Origin: Litchfieldella xinjiangensis
GTDB taxonomy: Bacteria > Pseudomonadota > Gammaproteobacteria > Pseudomonadales > Halomonadaceae
DNA: 64,000 nt
NCBI RefSeq assembly: GCF_000759345.1
Contig: NZ_JPZL01000004.1
Location: 310,001-374,000 of the forward strand
Direction of reading: 5' to 3'
The translations under genes were made by a program, and so were the position numbers. This document shows positions 56,405 to 64,000 of the stretch, piece by piece. How positions within the stretch are numbered: the stretch's first letter is position 1; each line of letters opens with the position of its first letter. The notes under the pieces are model-generated. The model was not told where the DNA came from and searched no databases. It saw nothing but the letters and a program-made list of their open reading frames with translations.

Positions 56405-57776
56405 GCGCCGACTCCAGAGCCGTTAACAACTTGGCATGAATCCCGCCGAATCCACCGTTGGACATCACCACGATTCTATCCAGCGGTTTGGCCTCGCTGA
56501 CCACGGCCGCCACGAGCTCGTCGAGCACACTGACCGTTTCGCTCGGAACCACGCTCATGGCCACCATTTCGTCCAATGACCAATCCAGTTCAGGCGGCTG
56601 ATACCACCACACGCGATTGGCCTCGGCCGTGCTCTGGGCCAATCGCTCGCGCAGCGTCCCCAGACGCATGGTATTGGAGCGCGGCTCGATCACCGCCAGC
56701 AGCCGCCCCTTGGGGGTCGCCGCTCTCAAGCCATGCAGCGTTGCGGCTATTGCCGTAGGGTGATGCGCGAAATCGTCTATCACCTGGATCCCGGCGATCT
56801 CGCCCCGCACTTCCTGTCGGCGCCTGGGTGTCTCGAAGCGGGCCAATGCAGCGCAACCTCGCGCCAGGTCGACCCCGCATTCATGGGCGGCACCTAACGC
56901 GGCCAGGGCATTGCGCGCGTTGTATTCGCCGGTGAGTGCCCAATCGACGATGGCATCTTCACTCATCGAGTCGGTCTCATGCACCACGCGAAAGCGGCTG
57001 GCATCGTCACGCTCGAGTGCGAGACGCCATTCACTCCCAGAAGCGTGACCAAACTTTGATATACGACTCCAGCAACCTTGCTCGATGACACGCTCAAGTG
57101 CTGCCTCGCCATCGGCAACCAGCAGGCGGCCGCTACCCGGTACGGTACGCACCAAGTGATGGAACTGGCGTTCGATGGCTGCCAGATCCGGAAAGATATC
57201 GGCATGATCGAACTCCAGGTTACCCAGAATGGCAACATCAGGCCGGTAGTGGACGAATTTGGAGCGCTTGTCGAAAAATGCCGTGTCGTACTCGTCCGCC
57301 TCGACGACGAAGGGCGCGCTTGGATCGCCTAGTCTCGCCGAGAGGCCAAAATTGCGGGGTACGCCACCAATCAAAAAGCCCGGCGACAGGCCCGCGCTTT
57401 CGAGCAGCCAGGCCACTAGACTCGCGGTGGTGGTCTTGCCATGCGTACCTGCTACGGCAATCACCTTGCGCCCCGGCAGGACATGCTCAGCGAGCCACTC
57501 CGGGCCGGATTGATAAGGCAGGTGCAGGTCGAGCACGGCCTCGACCTCGGGATTGCCTCGCGACAGGGCGTTGCCGACCACGACCCGATCCGGACGCGGC
57601 TCGAGATTGTCCGCCGAATAGCCCTCGAGCAAGGTAATGCCGGCTTCCTGAAGCTGGGTGCTCATGGGCGGATAGACGTTGGCATCGGAGCCGCTGACGC
57701 GAAAGCCAAGTTCCCGGGCCAATAGCGCCAGGCTCCCCATGAAAGTGCCGCAGATCCCGAGGATATGAACGTGCAT
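56391..57776 (-). CDS. mpl: UDP-N-acetylmuramate:tripeptide ligase Mpl
   Basis: 461 residues. It reattaches recycled L-Ala-D-Glu-mDAP to UDP-MurNAc. The N-terminus MHVHILGICGTFMGSLALLARELG, the ATP motif GTHGKTTTASLVAWLLE (near 110) and EADEYDTAFFDKRSKFVHY are characteristic of Mpl rather than MurC. AGGAG precedes ATG 57776; sequence further upstream is not conserved. It pairs functionally with the murein hydrolases elsewhere in the window. Confidence 0.96.
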   Translation of the reverse strand: MHVHILGICGTFMGSLALLARELGFRVSGSDANVYPPMSTQLQEAGITLLEGYSADNLEPRPDRVVVGNALSRGNPEVEAVLDLHLPYQSGPEWLAEHVLPGRKVIAVAGTHGKTTTASLVAWLLESAGLSPGFLIGGVPRNFGLSARLGDPSAPFVVEADEYDTAFFDKRSKFVHYRPDVAILGNLEFDHADIFPDLAAIERQFHHLVRTVPGSGRLLVADGEAALERVIEQGCWSRISKFGHASGSEWRLALERDDASRFRVVHETDSMSEDAIVDWALTGEYNARNALAALGAAHECGVDLARGCAALARFETPRRRQEVRGEIAGIQVIDDFAHHPTAIAATLHGLRAATPKGRLLAVIEPRSNTMRLGTLRERLAQSTAEANRVWWYQPPELDWSLDEMVAMSVVPSETVSVLDELVAAVVSEAKPLDRIVVMSNGGFGGIHAKLLTALESAHGER

Positions 57777-58022
57777 CGATAACTCCTGAAAGAACGGCTC
57801 CTGAGTAATGGCAGCGAGACTAGCACGGCACCTGACGGGCCACCACAGGCAGGCCAGGGCTGCCAACGAAGCGCGGATGCGTCGGACACCACTTTCGGCT
57901 AAGATGGAGACGCTTACATCCCGAAACCGACTAGCATCCCGAACCCATAGGGCTTATGCGAAAGCGTGCTTTCATATATGCCCTGACCACAACAGACCCT
58001 TCCAAGGAGCGGAACAGCCCCT
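57777..58022. other. mpl-PFK divergent control region
   Basis: 246 bp with no gene. It should hold promoters for both mpl and the phosphofructokinase, but I see no strong -35/-10 pair and no HexR-like palindrome. AAGGAG lies just before the phosphofructokinase start. Confidence 0.4.
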
Positions 58023-59282
58023 ATGGCTCAGTACAACGCCTTCTATGCCCAGTCCGGCGGCGTGACCGCCGTGATCAATGCCAGTGCCTGCGGCGTGATC
58101 GAGACCTGCCGCCGTGAATCCGACCGTATCGGCAAGGTCTACGCCGGTCACAACGGCATCATCGGCGCCCTGACCGAGGACCTGATCGACGTTTCTCAGG
58201 AGTCCGACGAGAGCATTGCCGCGCTGCGTCATACGCCGGGCGGGGCCTTTGGCTCGTGCCGTTACAAGCTCAAGGATATCGAGTCGCATCGTGCCCAGTA
58301 CGAGCGCCTGATCGAAGTCTTCAAGGCTCACGATATCCGGTACTTCTTCTATAACGGTGGTGGTGACAGTGCCGATACCTGCCTGAAGGTATCGCAGCTC
58401 TCCGAAAAGCTGGGTTACCCCCTGACGGCCATCCACGTGCCCAAGACGGTCGACAACGATCTACCGATCACCGACAACTCCCCGGGTTTCGGTAGCGTGG
58501 CCAAGTATATTGCGACCTCGACGCTGGAAGCCTCGCTGGATATCGCCTCGATGTGCTCCACATCGACCAAGGTGTTCGTGCTCGAGGTCATGGGTCGCCA
58601 TGCCGGCTGGATTGCCGCAGCGGGTGCCTTGGCCGGCAAAGGGGAAGGCGAACCGCCCCACCTGGTCATCTTCCCCGAAATCGATTTCAACCGTGCTGCC
58701 GTCATGGCGCGCGTCGAGGAATCGGTGAAGAACTATGGCTATTGCGTGATCGTGGTCTCGGAAGGCAGCCGCTATCCCGATGGCACGTTCCTGGCAGACT
58801 CCGGAAACACCGATGCCTTCGGCCATCGTCAGCTCGGCGGCGTCGCACCGACACTGGCCGGCATGATCAAGCAGGATCTCGGCTACAAGTACCACTGGGC
58901 CGTTGCCGATTACCTGCAGCGCGCGGCACGCCATCTGGCGTCCAGGGTCGATGTCGAACAGTCCTATGCCGTGGGTCAGAAGGCCGTTGAATTGGCACTG
59001 GAAGGCAAGAACGCCATGATGCCAACCATCAAGCGCGTGAGCGACACGCCTTATGAATGGCGCATCGATGCCGCGCCGCTGTCCGAAGTGGCCAACCGCG
59101 AAAAGTTCATGCCGCGCGATTTCATTAGCGAGGATGGCTTCAGCATCACCGAGGCCTGCCGTCAGTATTTGCAACCGCTCATCCAGGGCGAGGAATTCCC
59201 CCCCTTCGAGAACGGCCTGCCCCAAGTCGCCAAGCTGAAACTGGCCAAGGTCGAGCGTAAACTGCCCGAGTTCACGCTCTAG
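58023..59282 (+). CDS. pfp: Pyrophosphate-type 6-phosphofructokinase
   Basis: 419 residues. It phosphorylates fructose 6-phosphate, most likely with PPi and reversibly. The donor loop reads NGGGDS (111-116) with Asp115 where ATP enzymes have Gly. PKTVDND (140-146) has Lys141 where ATP enzymes have Gly; Asp144 is the catalytic base. Both changes mark PPi dependence. MGRHAGWIA and SEGSRYPDG complete the sugar site. The first Asp of the usual GGD is Gly here, as in the more divergent PPi-PFK branch. The ppa gene lies 2 kb away. Confidence 0.88.
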   Translation: MAQYNAFYAQSGGVTAVINASACGVIETCRRESDRIGKVYAGHNGIIGALTEDLIDVSQESDESIAALRHTPGGAFGSCRYKLKDIESHRAQYERLIEVFKAHDIRYFFYNGGGDSADTCLKVSQLSEKLGYPLTAIHVPKTVDNDLPITDNSPGFGSVAKYIATSTLEASLDIASMCSTSTKVFVLEVMGRHAGWIAAAGALAGKGEGEPPHLVIFPEIDFNRAAVMARVEESVKNYGYCVIVVSEGSRYPDGTFLADSGNTDAFGHRQLGGVAPTLAGMIKQDLGYKYHWAVADYLQRAARHLASRVDVEQSYAVGQKAVELALEGKNAMMPTIKRVSDTPYEWRIDAAPLSEVANREKFMPRDFISEDGFSITEACRQYLQPLIQGEEFPPFENGLPQVAKLKLAKVERKLPEFTL

Positions 59283-59300
59283 GCCCTTCCCCGCGGTACG

Positions 59301-59331
59301 ACCTATCGCGCAGTCAGGCTGCGCGATAGGT
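59301..59331. terminator. Hairpin terminator after the PFK gene
   Basis: Perfect 13-bp arms ACCTATCGCGCAG (59301-59313) and its complement (59319-59331) around TCAGG, followed by TTCGCC. It lies between convergent genes and probably serves both. Confidence 0.7.
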
Positions 59332-59377
59332 TTCGCCCTCCCGTTCCAGCTGTGACCGCATCCTCGTGGCTACGTGT

Positions 59378-61099
59378 TCAGCGCAACAGCCAGGACAGGG
59401 TCAACAACAGCAATAGCACCACGGTCAGCCCTTGCCATAATCTCACCGGCTCCCGCCACAGGCGGTGATGGGTTCGTTTAGGGCGACCTCGTCCCTGAGC
59501 ATTACGCAAGGCGTAGAGAAACTCGGAGAGACGACGGAAACGCAACGCTCTCTGGGGGTCGAGGGCGCGGCGCAATGCTTCGTCTAGCTCGTCACCCACT
59601 TCCGGATTGAAATCGCGAGCGCTGCGATAGGTGAGCTGTTCGAGATCGGTATGGCTACGCAGTTGATGGGGGGCAAAGGCATATGGCTGCTCCCCGGTCA
59701 GCAACCAATAGATGGTCGAGGCCAGTGCGTACTGATCACTGCGGCGCCCAACGTCATCGTCCAGTGCGTATTCCGGTGCACTGTGCTCGGTCAGGCCCAG
59801 TTCGCGGGCCAGCTCCCGTGAGCGTTTATGACCATCGCCTTCACGCAGGCGACAGGCACTGAAGTCGGTGAGCACTACCTGGCCGTGCGTATCGATCATG
59901 ATGTTGTCGGGATGGATCTGCTGGTGGAGCAGGTCGCGACGATGCAAGGCCTGCACGGCCTTGCCGAGTTGGAGCGCAATGTCCAGCCGCTGCGGGATAC
60001 TCGCCTGGGGATGGCGTTGCACCCAGTCGCTGAGCCGCTCGCCCTCGACATAGGCCATCATGTAATAGAGGTAGCGGCGCGGCCGGGAAGGCTCCATGAC
60101 CTTGGCCACGAATGGCGAATTGACGCGCTCGACGACCCATTTCTGCAACATGAAGTGCTCGAGGTAGGCGTTACGTGTCGAGAGCTCGGGGCTCGGTGCC
60201 TTGAGTACCATCTCGCGCTGTAACCTGGGTTCGCGCACCCGATAGACGCGAGATTGCGCATTACGCGAAAGCACCTCTAACACCTCCAGACCATCCAGCC
60301 GATCACCGGGCGAGAGCTCGGGTGGAACAGGAAGGTCGCCGTAAAGCTTGCCTGGCTGATCCTTCTCTTCCTCCGGCAAGTGATCGATACGCACCAATTG
60401 GAAGCAGAACTGTTCACCACCATAACCGCGTTCCTGCGCCCGAGCCTGGGCCGTGTCCGCCAGGCGTTCGCAGGCGGCGTTGAGGTCGCTGGCGTCCTGC
60501 CGGATCAGCTGCACGTAATCGGAAGGCATCAATGTGCCGCGCACGGCCTGGGTAGTGAACAGGAAGATATCGCCTTGCTTGAGCGGTAGCTCCACGTAGT
60601 CGATGTCGATGTTGCCATCGAGCCCCAATGCCCGCGAGGGGTAGCGGTAGCCGCCCAGGTCGGTGACATGGTCACGGCTGAGCTGCTCGAATTCAGCGCC
60701 TCGCAGGCGGAAAACCAACGTATCGCCCATATGGAACAGGTGGGCCAGGCGTCCCTGATAGACCATGGCCGAGCACGAGGTGATGTAACTGCCACCGCGC
60801 ACCTGGCCACTTTGACTGTAACACCAGCTATTGAGCGCACGTAGTACGCGGGTCGCTGAGGTCTTGACGTCCCAATGGTCCGGCGTTGAGAAATAGTCGG
60901 TCAGAAAGCCCCTCACGCTCAAGTCGCCGGCCTGCTTGGCGAGGGCGTTACGTGAAGTGGAGTCGCTGATCAAGGCACTGGCGCCCTTGATCCGAAGCAA
61001 TTGCCCCTCCGGAATCCTGACCGACATTGAACTACGATGGTGACGACGCTCGGGGGCGACGAACGCTTGCCCCACGCTCAGCGACAACTCGGATTCCAT
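59378..61099 (-). CDS. PP2C phosphatase - Ser/Thr kinase fusion with degenerate active sites
   Basis: 573 residues: PP2C-fold domain (about 5-240), protein-kinase-fold domain (about 268-535) and a C-terminal membrane anchor (VRLWQGLTVVLLLLLTLSWLL). In the PP2C part metal-site residues are altered: the RxxNED motif is missing, ADG is SDS (45-47), TDG is TQA (183-185), GSxDN is GGEQ. In the kinase part Lys300, DFS (412-414) and APE remain, but the catalytic loop HRDLKPEN is HQQIHPDN (392-399), losing the catalytic Asp. Probably a membrane-bound signalling scaffold. ATG 61099 has GGAG 9 nt upstream; ATG 61114 is the alternative. Divergent from ppa. Confidence 0.75.
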   Translation of the reverse strand: MESELSLSVGQAFVAPERRHHRSSMSVRIPEGQLLRIKGASALISDSTSRNALAKQAGDLSVRGFLTDYFSTPDHWDVKTSATRVLRALNSWCYSQSGQVRGGSYITSCSAMVYQGRLAHLFHMGDTLVFRLRGAEFEQLSRDHVTDLGGYRYPSRALGLDGNIDIDYVELPLKQGDIFLFTTQAVRGTLMPSDYVQLIRQDASDLNAACERLADTAQARAQERGYGGEQFCFQLVRIDHLPEEEKDQPGKLYGDLPVPPELSPGDRLDGLEVLEVLSRNAQSRVYRVREPRLQREMVLKAPSPELSTRNAYLEHFMLQKWVVERVNSPFVAKVMEPSRPRRYLYYMMAYVEGERLSDWVQRHPQASIPQRLDIALQLGKAVQALHRRDLLHQQIHPDNIMIDTHGQVVLTDFSACRLREGDGHKRSRELARELGLTEHSAPEYALDDDVGRRSDQYALASTIYWLLTGEQPYAFAPHQLRSHTDLEQLTYRSARDFNPEVGDELDEALRRALDPQRALRFRRLSEFLYALRNAQGRGRPKRTHHRLWREPVRLWQGLTVVLLLLLTLSWLLR

Positions 61100-61239
61100 C
61101 GGTGCCTGCTCCATACTGGGCGATCGTTTCTGGGTTCGGCGTCCATGATACACGTCCCCGCGTTCCTCAACGTGACGAACATCGCGGTTTTCGAGGGCGA
61201 TATCTCGGAATGCCAGACGAGACACCGGCCTTCGTCGCA

Positions 61240-61269
61240 TTGGTAATCCCGCGGACGTGTTCGTATAAT
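61240..61269 (+). promoter_or_regulatory. Sigma70-type promoter of ppa
   Basis: TTGGTA (61240-61245) and a perfect TATAAT (61264-61269) with an 18-bp spacer. The predicted leader is about 40 nt and includes AAGGAAAG before the ATG. Confidence 0.6.
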
Positions 61270-61315
61270 TCGACGGATTTCGGTCTCCACATCCCGTCAT
61301 ATCAAGGAAAGTAAA

Positions 61316-61846
61316 ATGAGTTTCGACAAGATCCCCGCTGGCAAGGACCTTCCCAACGACATTTACGTCGCAATCGAGATTCCTGCCAACCATGCGCCGA
61401 TCAAGTACGAGATCGACAAGGACATGGACGCCCTGCTGGTCGACCGTTTCATGGCTACGCCGATGTTCTACCCGGCGAACTACGGCTACATCCCCAACAC
61501 CCTGGCGGATGACGGCGACGCTCTCGATGCCCTCGTTGTCACCCCTTATCCCGTGCAGCCGGGCAGCGTCATTCGTGCACGCCCGGTCGGTGTCCTCAAC
61601 ATGACCGACGAAGCGGGCGAAGACGCCAAGCTGGTCTGCGTCCCCCATCCCAAGCTGACCGCGCTCTACGACGATGTTCAGGAAGTGACCGACCTGCCGG
61701 AACTGCTGCGCCAGCAGATCGCGCATTTCTTCGAGAACTACAAGGATCTCGAAAAGGGCAAGTGGGTCAAGGTGGAGTCCTGGGACAATGCCGAAGCGGC
61801 CCGCAAGGCGATCGAGAAGGCCGTCGCGGCCTACGATAAGGCCTGA
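61316..61846 (+). CDS. ppa: Inorganic pyrophosphatase
   Basis: A 176-residue family I soluble pyrophosphatase. It hydrolyses PPi in the cytoplasm. [40 protein letters not shown] (metal Asp cluster, positions about 53-77) and [13 protein letters not shown] are all canonical. It has its own promoter and terminator. Its closeness to a PPi-using phosphofructokinase suggests that the PPi pool is a control point here. Confidence 0.97.
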   Translation: MSFDKIPAGKDLPNDIYVAIEIPANHAPIKYEIDKDMDALLVDRFMATPMFYPANYGYIPNTLADDGDALDALVVTPYPVQPGSVIRARPVGVLNMTDEAGEDAKLVCVPHPKLTALYDDVQEVTDLPELLRQQIAHFFENYKDLEKGKWVKVESWDNAEAARKAIEKAVAAYDKA

Positions 61847-61908
61847 TCTGTCGTGAAGTGATCTGTCGCACTGCCAGCTGAAGCGCTGGCGGTCCTGCAG
61901 TTGCTCGA

Positions 61909-61945
61909 AATGGGCGCCCACCTCGGCTGGGCGCCCATTGTTTTT
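61909..61945 (+). terminator. Rho-independent terminator of ppa
   Basis: Arms AATGGGCGCCCA (61909-61920) and TGGGCGCCCATT (61928-61939), then G and TTTTT. It lies between ppa and the convergent DUF2333 gene. Confidence 0.88.
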
Positions 61946-61950
61946 GGCGG

Positions 61951-63180
61951 TCAGCCTGCCTGCCCCTCGCTATCTTCGGGATTGTTTTCCTCGCTTTCCA
62001 TGCCGTTGGCGGAGCGCTGCTCAGGCTCACCGGACTCTTTATCCTGTCCGTCCTGTCCATCCCCGCCCTGATTTTCCGGCGCCTCGCCGCTCTCGGCTTC
62101 ATCGACGGGCTGCGTCGCAGGCTGAGTCGTCGTGTCTACATTTTCGACCTGCACCCCATCGAGTTGACGAACCAACTGGTGGGCAAGCTCGCGCGCACGG
62201 GCGGTGTAGTTGGCCATGACCAGGGAATGATTGGCGAACAGCCCGAAGCCCGAGCCATTGAGAATGACGGGGCTCCATACCCGGCGCTGGGTGAGCTTCA
62301 ATTCGGCAATCAGCTGCTGCCAATTGGAGGTTGCGCCCGCTGCATCAATCACGTCGGCAAGGTCATGTTCCACGGCCTCGAGAAGATGAATCAAGGCCCA
62401 GCCGGTGCCCCGGGCTTCAAAGAAGACGTTATCGATCTTGTACCAGGGTGTCTGGCTCGGTGCCTCGCCCGTCTCGATATCGATCAGGTCACGCAGCGCT
62501 TCGCGCTCGGCCACGCTGGCTGACAGCCGGTGCGTCAGCGAGTCCAGCCGCTGCTCTACGCGAGACAGCCAGCGCGATACCCCATCGCCATTAGTGGCAA
62601 AACCGGCACCTTGCTCGCCGGACAACGAACGCAGATAGCCTTCAAGTGCTTCCAGCGCCTGTTCATAGCGACGCTCCGCCGAGGGATACAGCCAATCCTT
62701 ACTATTCGCCGAGAGCCGTTCGTGAGCCTCGGCGAAGGCCGCCTCATCCCCTTCGGACAACGCCGGCAAGCTCTGGGTCAGATCGCGCGCCTGGCGTAGC
62801 ACGCCGTATTCCCAATTAGGCATGTTATCCAGCCACACCCCGGGAGGCATCTTGTCATTGCGAAGATAGCCGCCGGGCTTTTCGAGCAGGGTACCCACTG
62901 TGGTCATCAGGGTCGCGGTCGTCACCGCGCCCCTAGAGGCTGTCGTAGTAGCGGCCTGGGTCGTAGCTTCCGCGGCGTCGCCACGCTGGGCGGCGGTGGC
63001 CTGCTCGACATCGAAGGTCGAAGGCGGCTGACTCCACCAGATCCCCAGAATGATCGTAACCAACAGGTACAGAACCAGCAGAGCCAGCAGGGGTTTCCAG
63101 ATCCAGCCGTAATCGGGGCGTTCGAGCACATCCGTGTTGCGCTTGGGATCACCGGCCTTGCGCTTGCCGAAGAGTGCCAT
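61951..63180 (-). CDS. DUF2333 family membrane protein
   Basis: 409 residues. One N-terminal transmembrane segment (WKPLLALLVLYLLVTIILGIWW) anchors a periplasmic helical domain. PGGYLRNDKMPPGVWLDNMPNWEYGVL (positions about 102-128) and NVFFEARGTGWALIHLLEAVEHD are typical of DUF2333. The last 60 residues are Glu/Asp/Gln-rich and disordered, a halophile-like acidic tail. The function is unknown to me. Its gene is divergent from dsbD. Confidence 0.85.
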   Translation of the reverse strand: MALFGKRKAGDPKRNTDVLERPDYGWIWKPLLALLVLYLLVTIILGIWWSQPPSTFDVEQATAAQRGDAAEATTQAATTTASRGAVTTATLMTTVGTLLEKPGGYLRNDKMPPGVWLDNMPNWEYGVLRQARDLTQSLPALSEGDEAAFAEAHERLSANSKDWLYPSAERRYEQALEALEGYLRSLSGEQGAGFATNGDGVSRWLSRVEQRLDSLTHRLSASVAEREALRDLIDIETGEAPSQTPWYKIDNVFFEARGTGWALIHLLEAVEHDLADVIDAAGATSNWQQLIAELKLTQRRVWSPVILNGSGFGLFANHSLVMANYTARARELAHQLVRQLDGVQVENVDTTTQPATQPVDEAESGEAPENQGGDGQDGQDKESGEPEQRSANGMESEENNPEDSEGQAG

Positions 63181-63376
63181 GGGCGACTTCCTTGAGCGGT
63201 TGAAAAGATTGAAGACTCAACCTCGCCATCGTTACCGCGACAACCTGTCCATGCCGAGCGGCAACACATCGCGAAGCGATTGCGTTATCCTAGCACGCAC
63301 CATATCACTCGACCGTCCGTGCCGCATGGCCGGCCGCGTCTTCGAGATCCGTCAACGCTGGGCGAGAGGCGAGACC

Positions 63377-64000
63377 TTGAGATACCGGTTCATCATCCTG
63401 CTGTTCGGCCTGATTCTGCTGCTTCCCGCTTCCGCCCAGGCCCAATGGTTTGGTGGAAACGCTGAGGAACCGGCTTTCCTCCCGGTTCGCGAAGCATTCC
63501 AGGCCCGTGCCTGGCACGACGATGACACGCTATATATCGGCTTCGAAAATGCCGAAGGCTACTATCTTTACCGCCATCGATTCAGCCTCGAGAGCCTGAG
63601 CGATGAGGTCACGCTGGGCGAGTTGCAACTGCCCCCCGGTGAATTCAAGCGCGATGAGTTTCTTGGTGACGTCTACGTCTTCTATGACCGTGTCGTACTC
63701 GAGGCCCCTTTCGAGGGCAGCCCGGAAGGAACACTACCGGTTGCCGTCACCTTTCAGGGATGTGCCGATGCCGGCCTTTGTTATCCACCCGAGCGCCTGA
63801 CGCTTGACGCTCTGCCCGGCTCGGCGCCGGCCGTCTTTGCCGATATCGAACCGCAGCAGTCAACCTCGAGTGCGCAGCAAACGGCTACCGGGGCCGAGGC
63901 CTCACCCGCGTCGACCGCCGAGGCGCCTCGCCTGCAATCCGAGGACAGCCGCTTCTTCGATCTACTTCAGGGTGCCGATCCCTGGCTGGTGCTCGGCCTG
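63377..64000 (+). CDS. dsbD: Thiol:disulfide interchange protein DsbD, 5' part
   Basis: The first 208 codons are in the window and the gene continues past the end. A signal peptide (RYRFIILLFGLILLLPASAQA) precedes the nDsbD domain, with EGYYLYRHRF and the redox pair in FQGCADAGLCYPPE. An Ala/Ser/Thr linker follows, then WLVLGL, the probable start of the first membrane segment. DsbD carries electrons from cytoplasmic thioredoxin to periplasmic DsbC. TTG 63377 with GAGG upstream is chosen; the in-frame ATG 63326 would add 17 residues before the signal peptide and lacks a ribosome-binding site. Confidence 0.9.
   Translation, partial: MRYRFIILLFGLILLLPASAQAQWFGGNAEEPAFLPVREAFQARAWHDDDTLYIGFENAEGYYLYRHRFSLESLSDEVTLGELQLPPGEFKRDEFLGDVYVFYDRVVLEAPFEGSPEGTLPVAVTFQGCADAGLCYPPERLTLDALPGSAPAVFADIEPQQSTSSAQQTATGAEASPASTAEAPRLQSEDSRFFDLLQGADPWLVLGL

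Noticed and set aside
61115-61921. Upstream in-frame extension of the PP2C-kinase gene by about 270 codons
   Set aside because: The extension is antisense to ppa and non-conserved in character; the PP2C domain begins only after ATG 61099/61114.
1-64000. tRNA, rRNA, CRISPR arrays, insertion sequences, prophage or integrative elements
   Set aside because: None was seen: no cloverleaf with a CCA end, no spaced repeat array, no transposase or integrase, and no terminal inverted repeats.

Overview
The window looks like chromosomal core DNA of a halophilic or halotolerant gammaproteobacterium, most probably Halomonadaceae. GC is high. The gene blocks pilBCD-coaE-yacG, nqrABCDEF, gap/mfd, topA with its small neighbours, pycAB-pycR and lipA/lipB-ybeD-dac-rlpA-mltB-rodA-mrdA-rlmH-rsfS-nadD-proA follow the order I recall from Pseudomonas-type genomes. 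A Na+-pumping quinone reductase and acidic low-complexity tails fit a salt-adapted organism. I see no rRNA, tRNA, CRISPR array, insertion sequence or prophage.

Layout. 0.1-9 kb: a lower-GC PilX-like/DUF7305 surface protein, a type IV pilin, the pilBCD assembly genes, coaE, yacG and a Tus-type replication terminator protein. 9-17 kb: soluble transhydrogenase sthA, nqrM and the nqrA-F operon, with no apbE. 17-23 kb: long-form gap divergent from mfd, then an L,D-transpeptidase. 23-31 kb: Braun-type lipoprotein, a second L,D-transpeptidase, a GIY-YIG protein, DUF4202, ABC-F ybiT, two small conserved genes and topA. 31-40 kb: pyk-mgsA, a DUF3141 protein related to PHA synthases, and pycB-pycA divergent from pycR. 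40-52 kb: lipA convergent to the large lipoate/cell-elongation operon ending in proA. 52-56 kb: two coupled membrane proteins with degenerate GGDEF domains, a DedA-PAP2 fusion and a RhtB exporter. 56-64 kb: ubiX, mpl, a PPi-type phosphofructokinase, a PP2C-kinase double pseudoenzyme, ppa, a DUF2333 protein and the start of dsbD.

Themes. (1) Three-carbon and pyrophosphate metabolism is dense: gap, pyk, mgsA, pycAB, PPi-PFK and ppa. HexR-like palindromes lie upstream of pyk and possibly gap, and a perfect inverted repeat lies between pycA and pycR. (2) Cell-envelope construction is heavily represented: the elongasome, lytic and carboxypeptidase enzymes, Mpl recycling, and two L,D-transpeptidases around Lpp. 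(3) The best candidates for undescribed biology are the two overlapping pseudo-GGDEF membrane proteins with the DedA-PAP2 protein at 51.9-55.1 kb, and the kinase/phosphatase fusion at 59.4-61.1 kb, in which both active sites appear to be lost. The Tus homologue behind the pilus operon and the DUF3141 protein with an intact PhaC-like triad also deserve attention.

No database or structure search was run. Family names come from recognising motifs and from memory of homologues, and start codons were chosen by eye from ribosome-binding sites and family N-termini.
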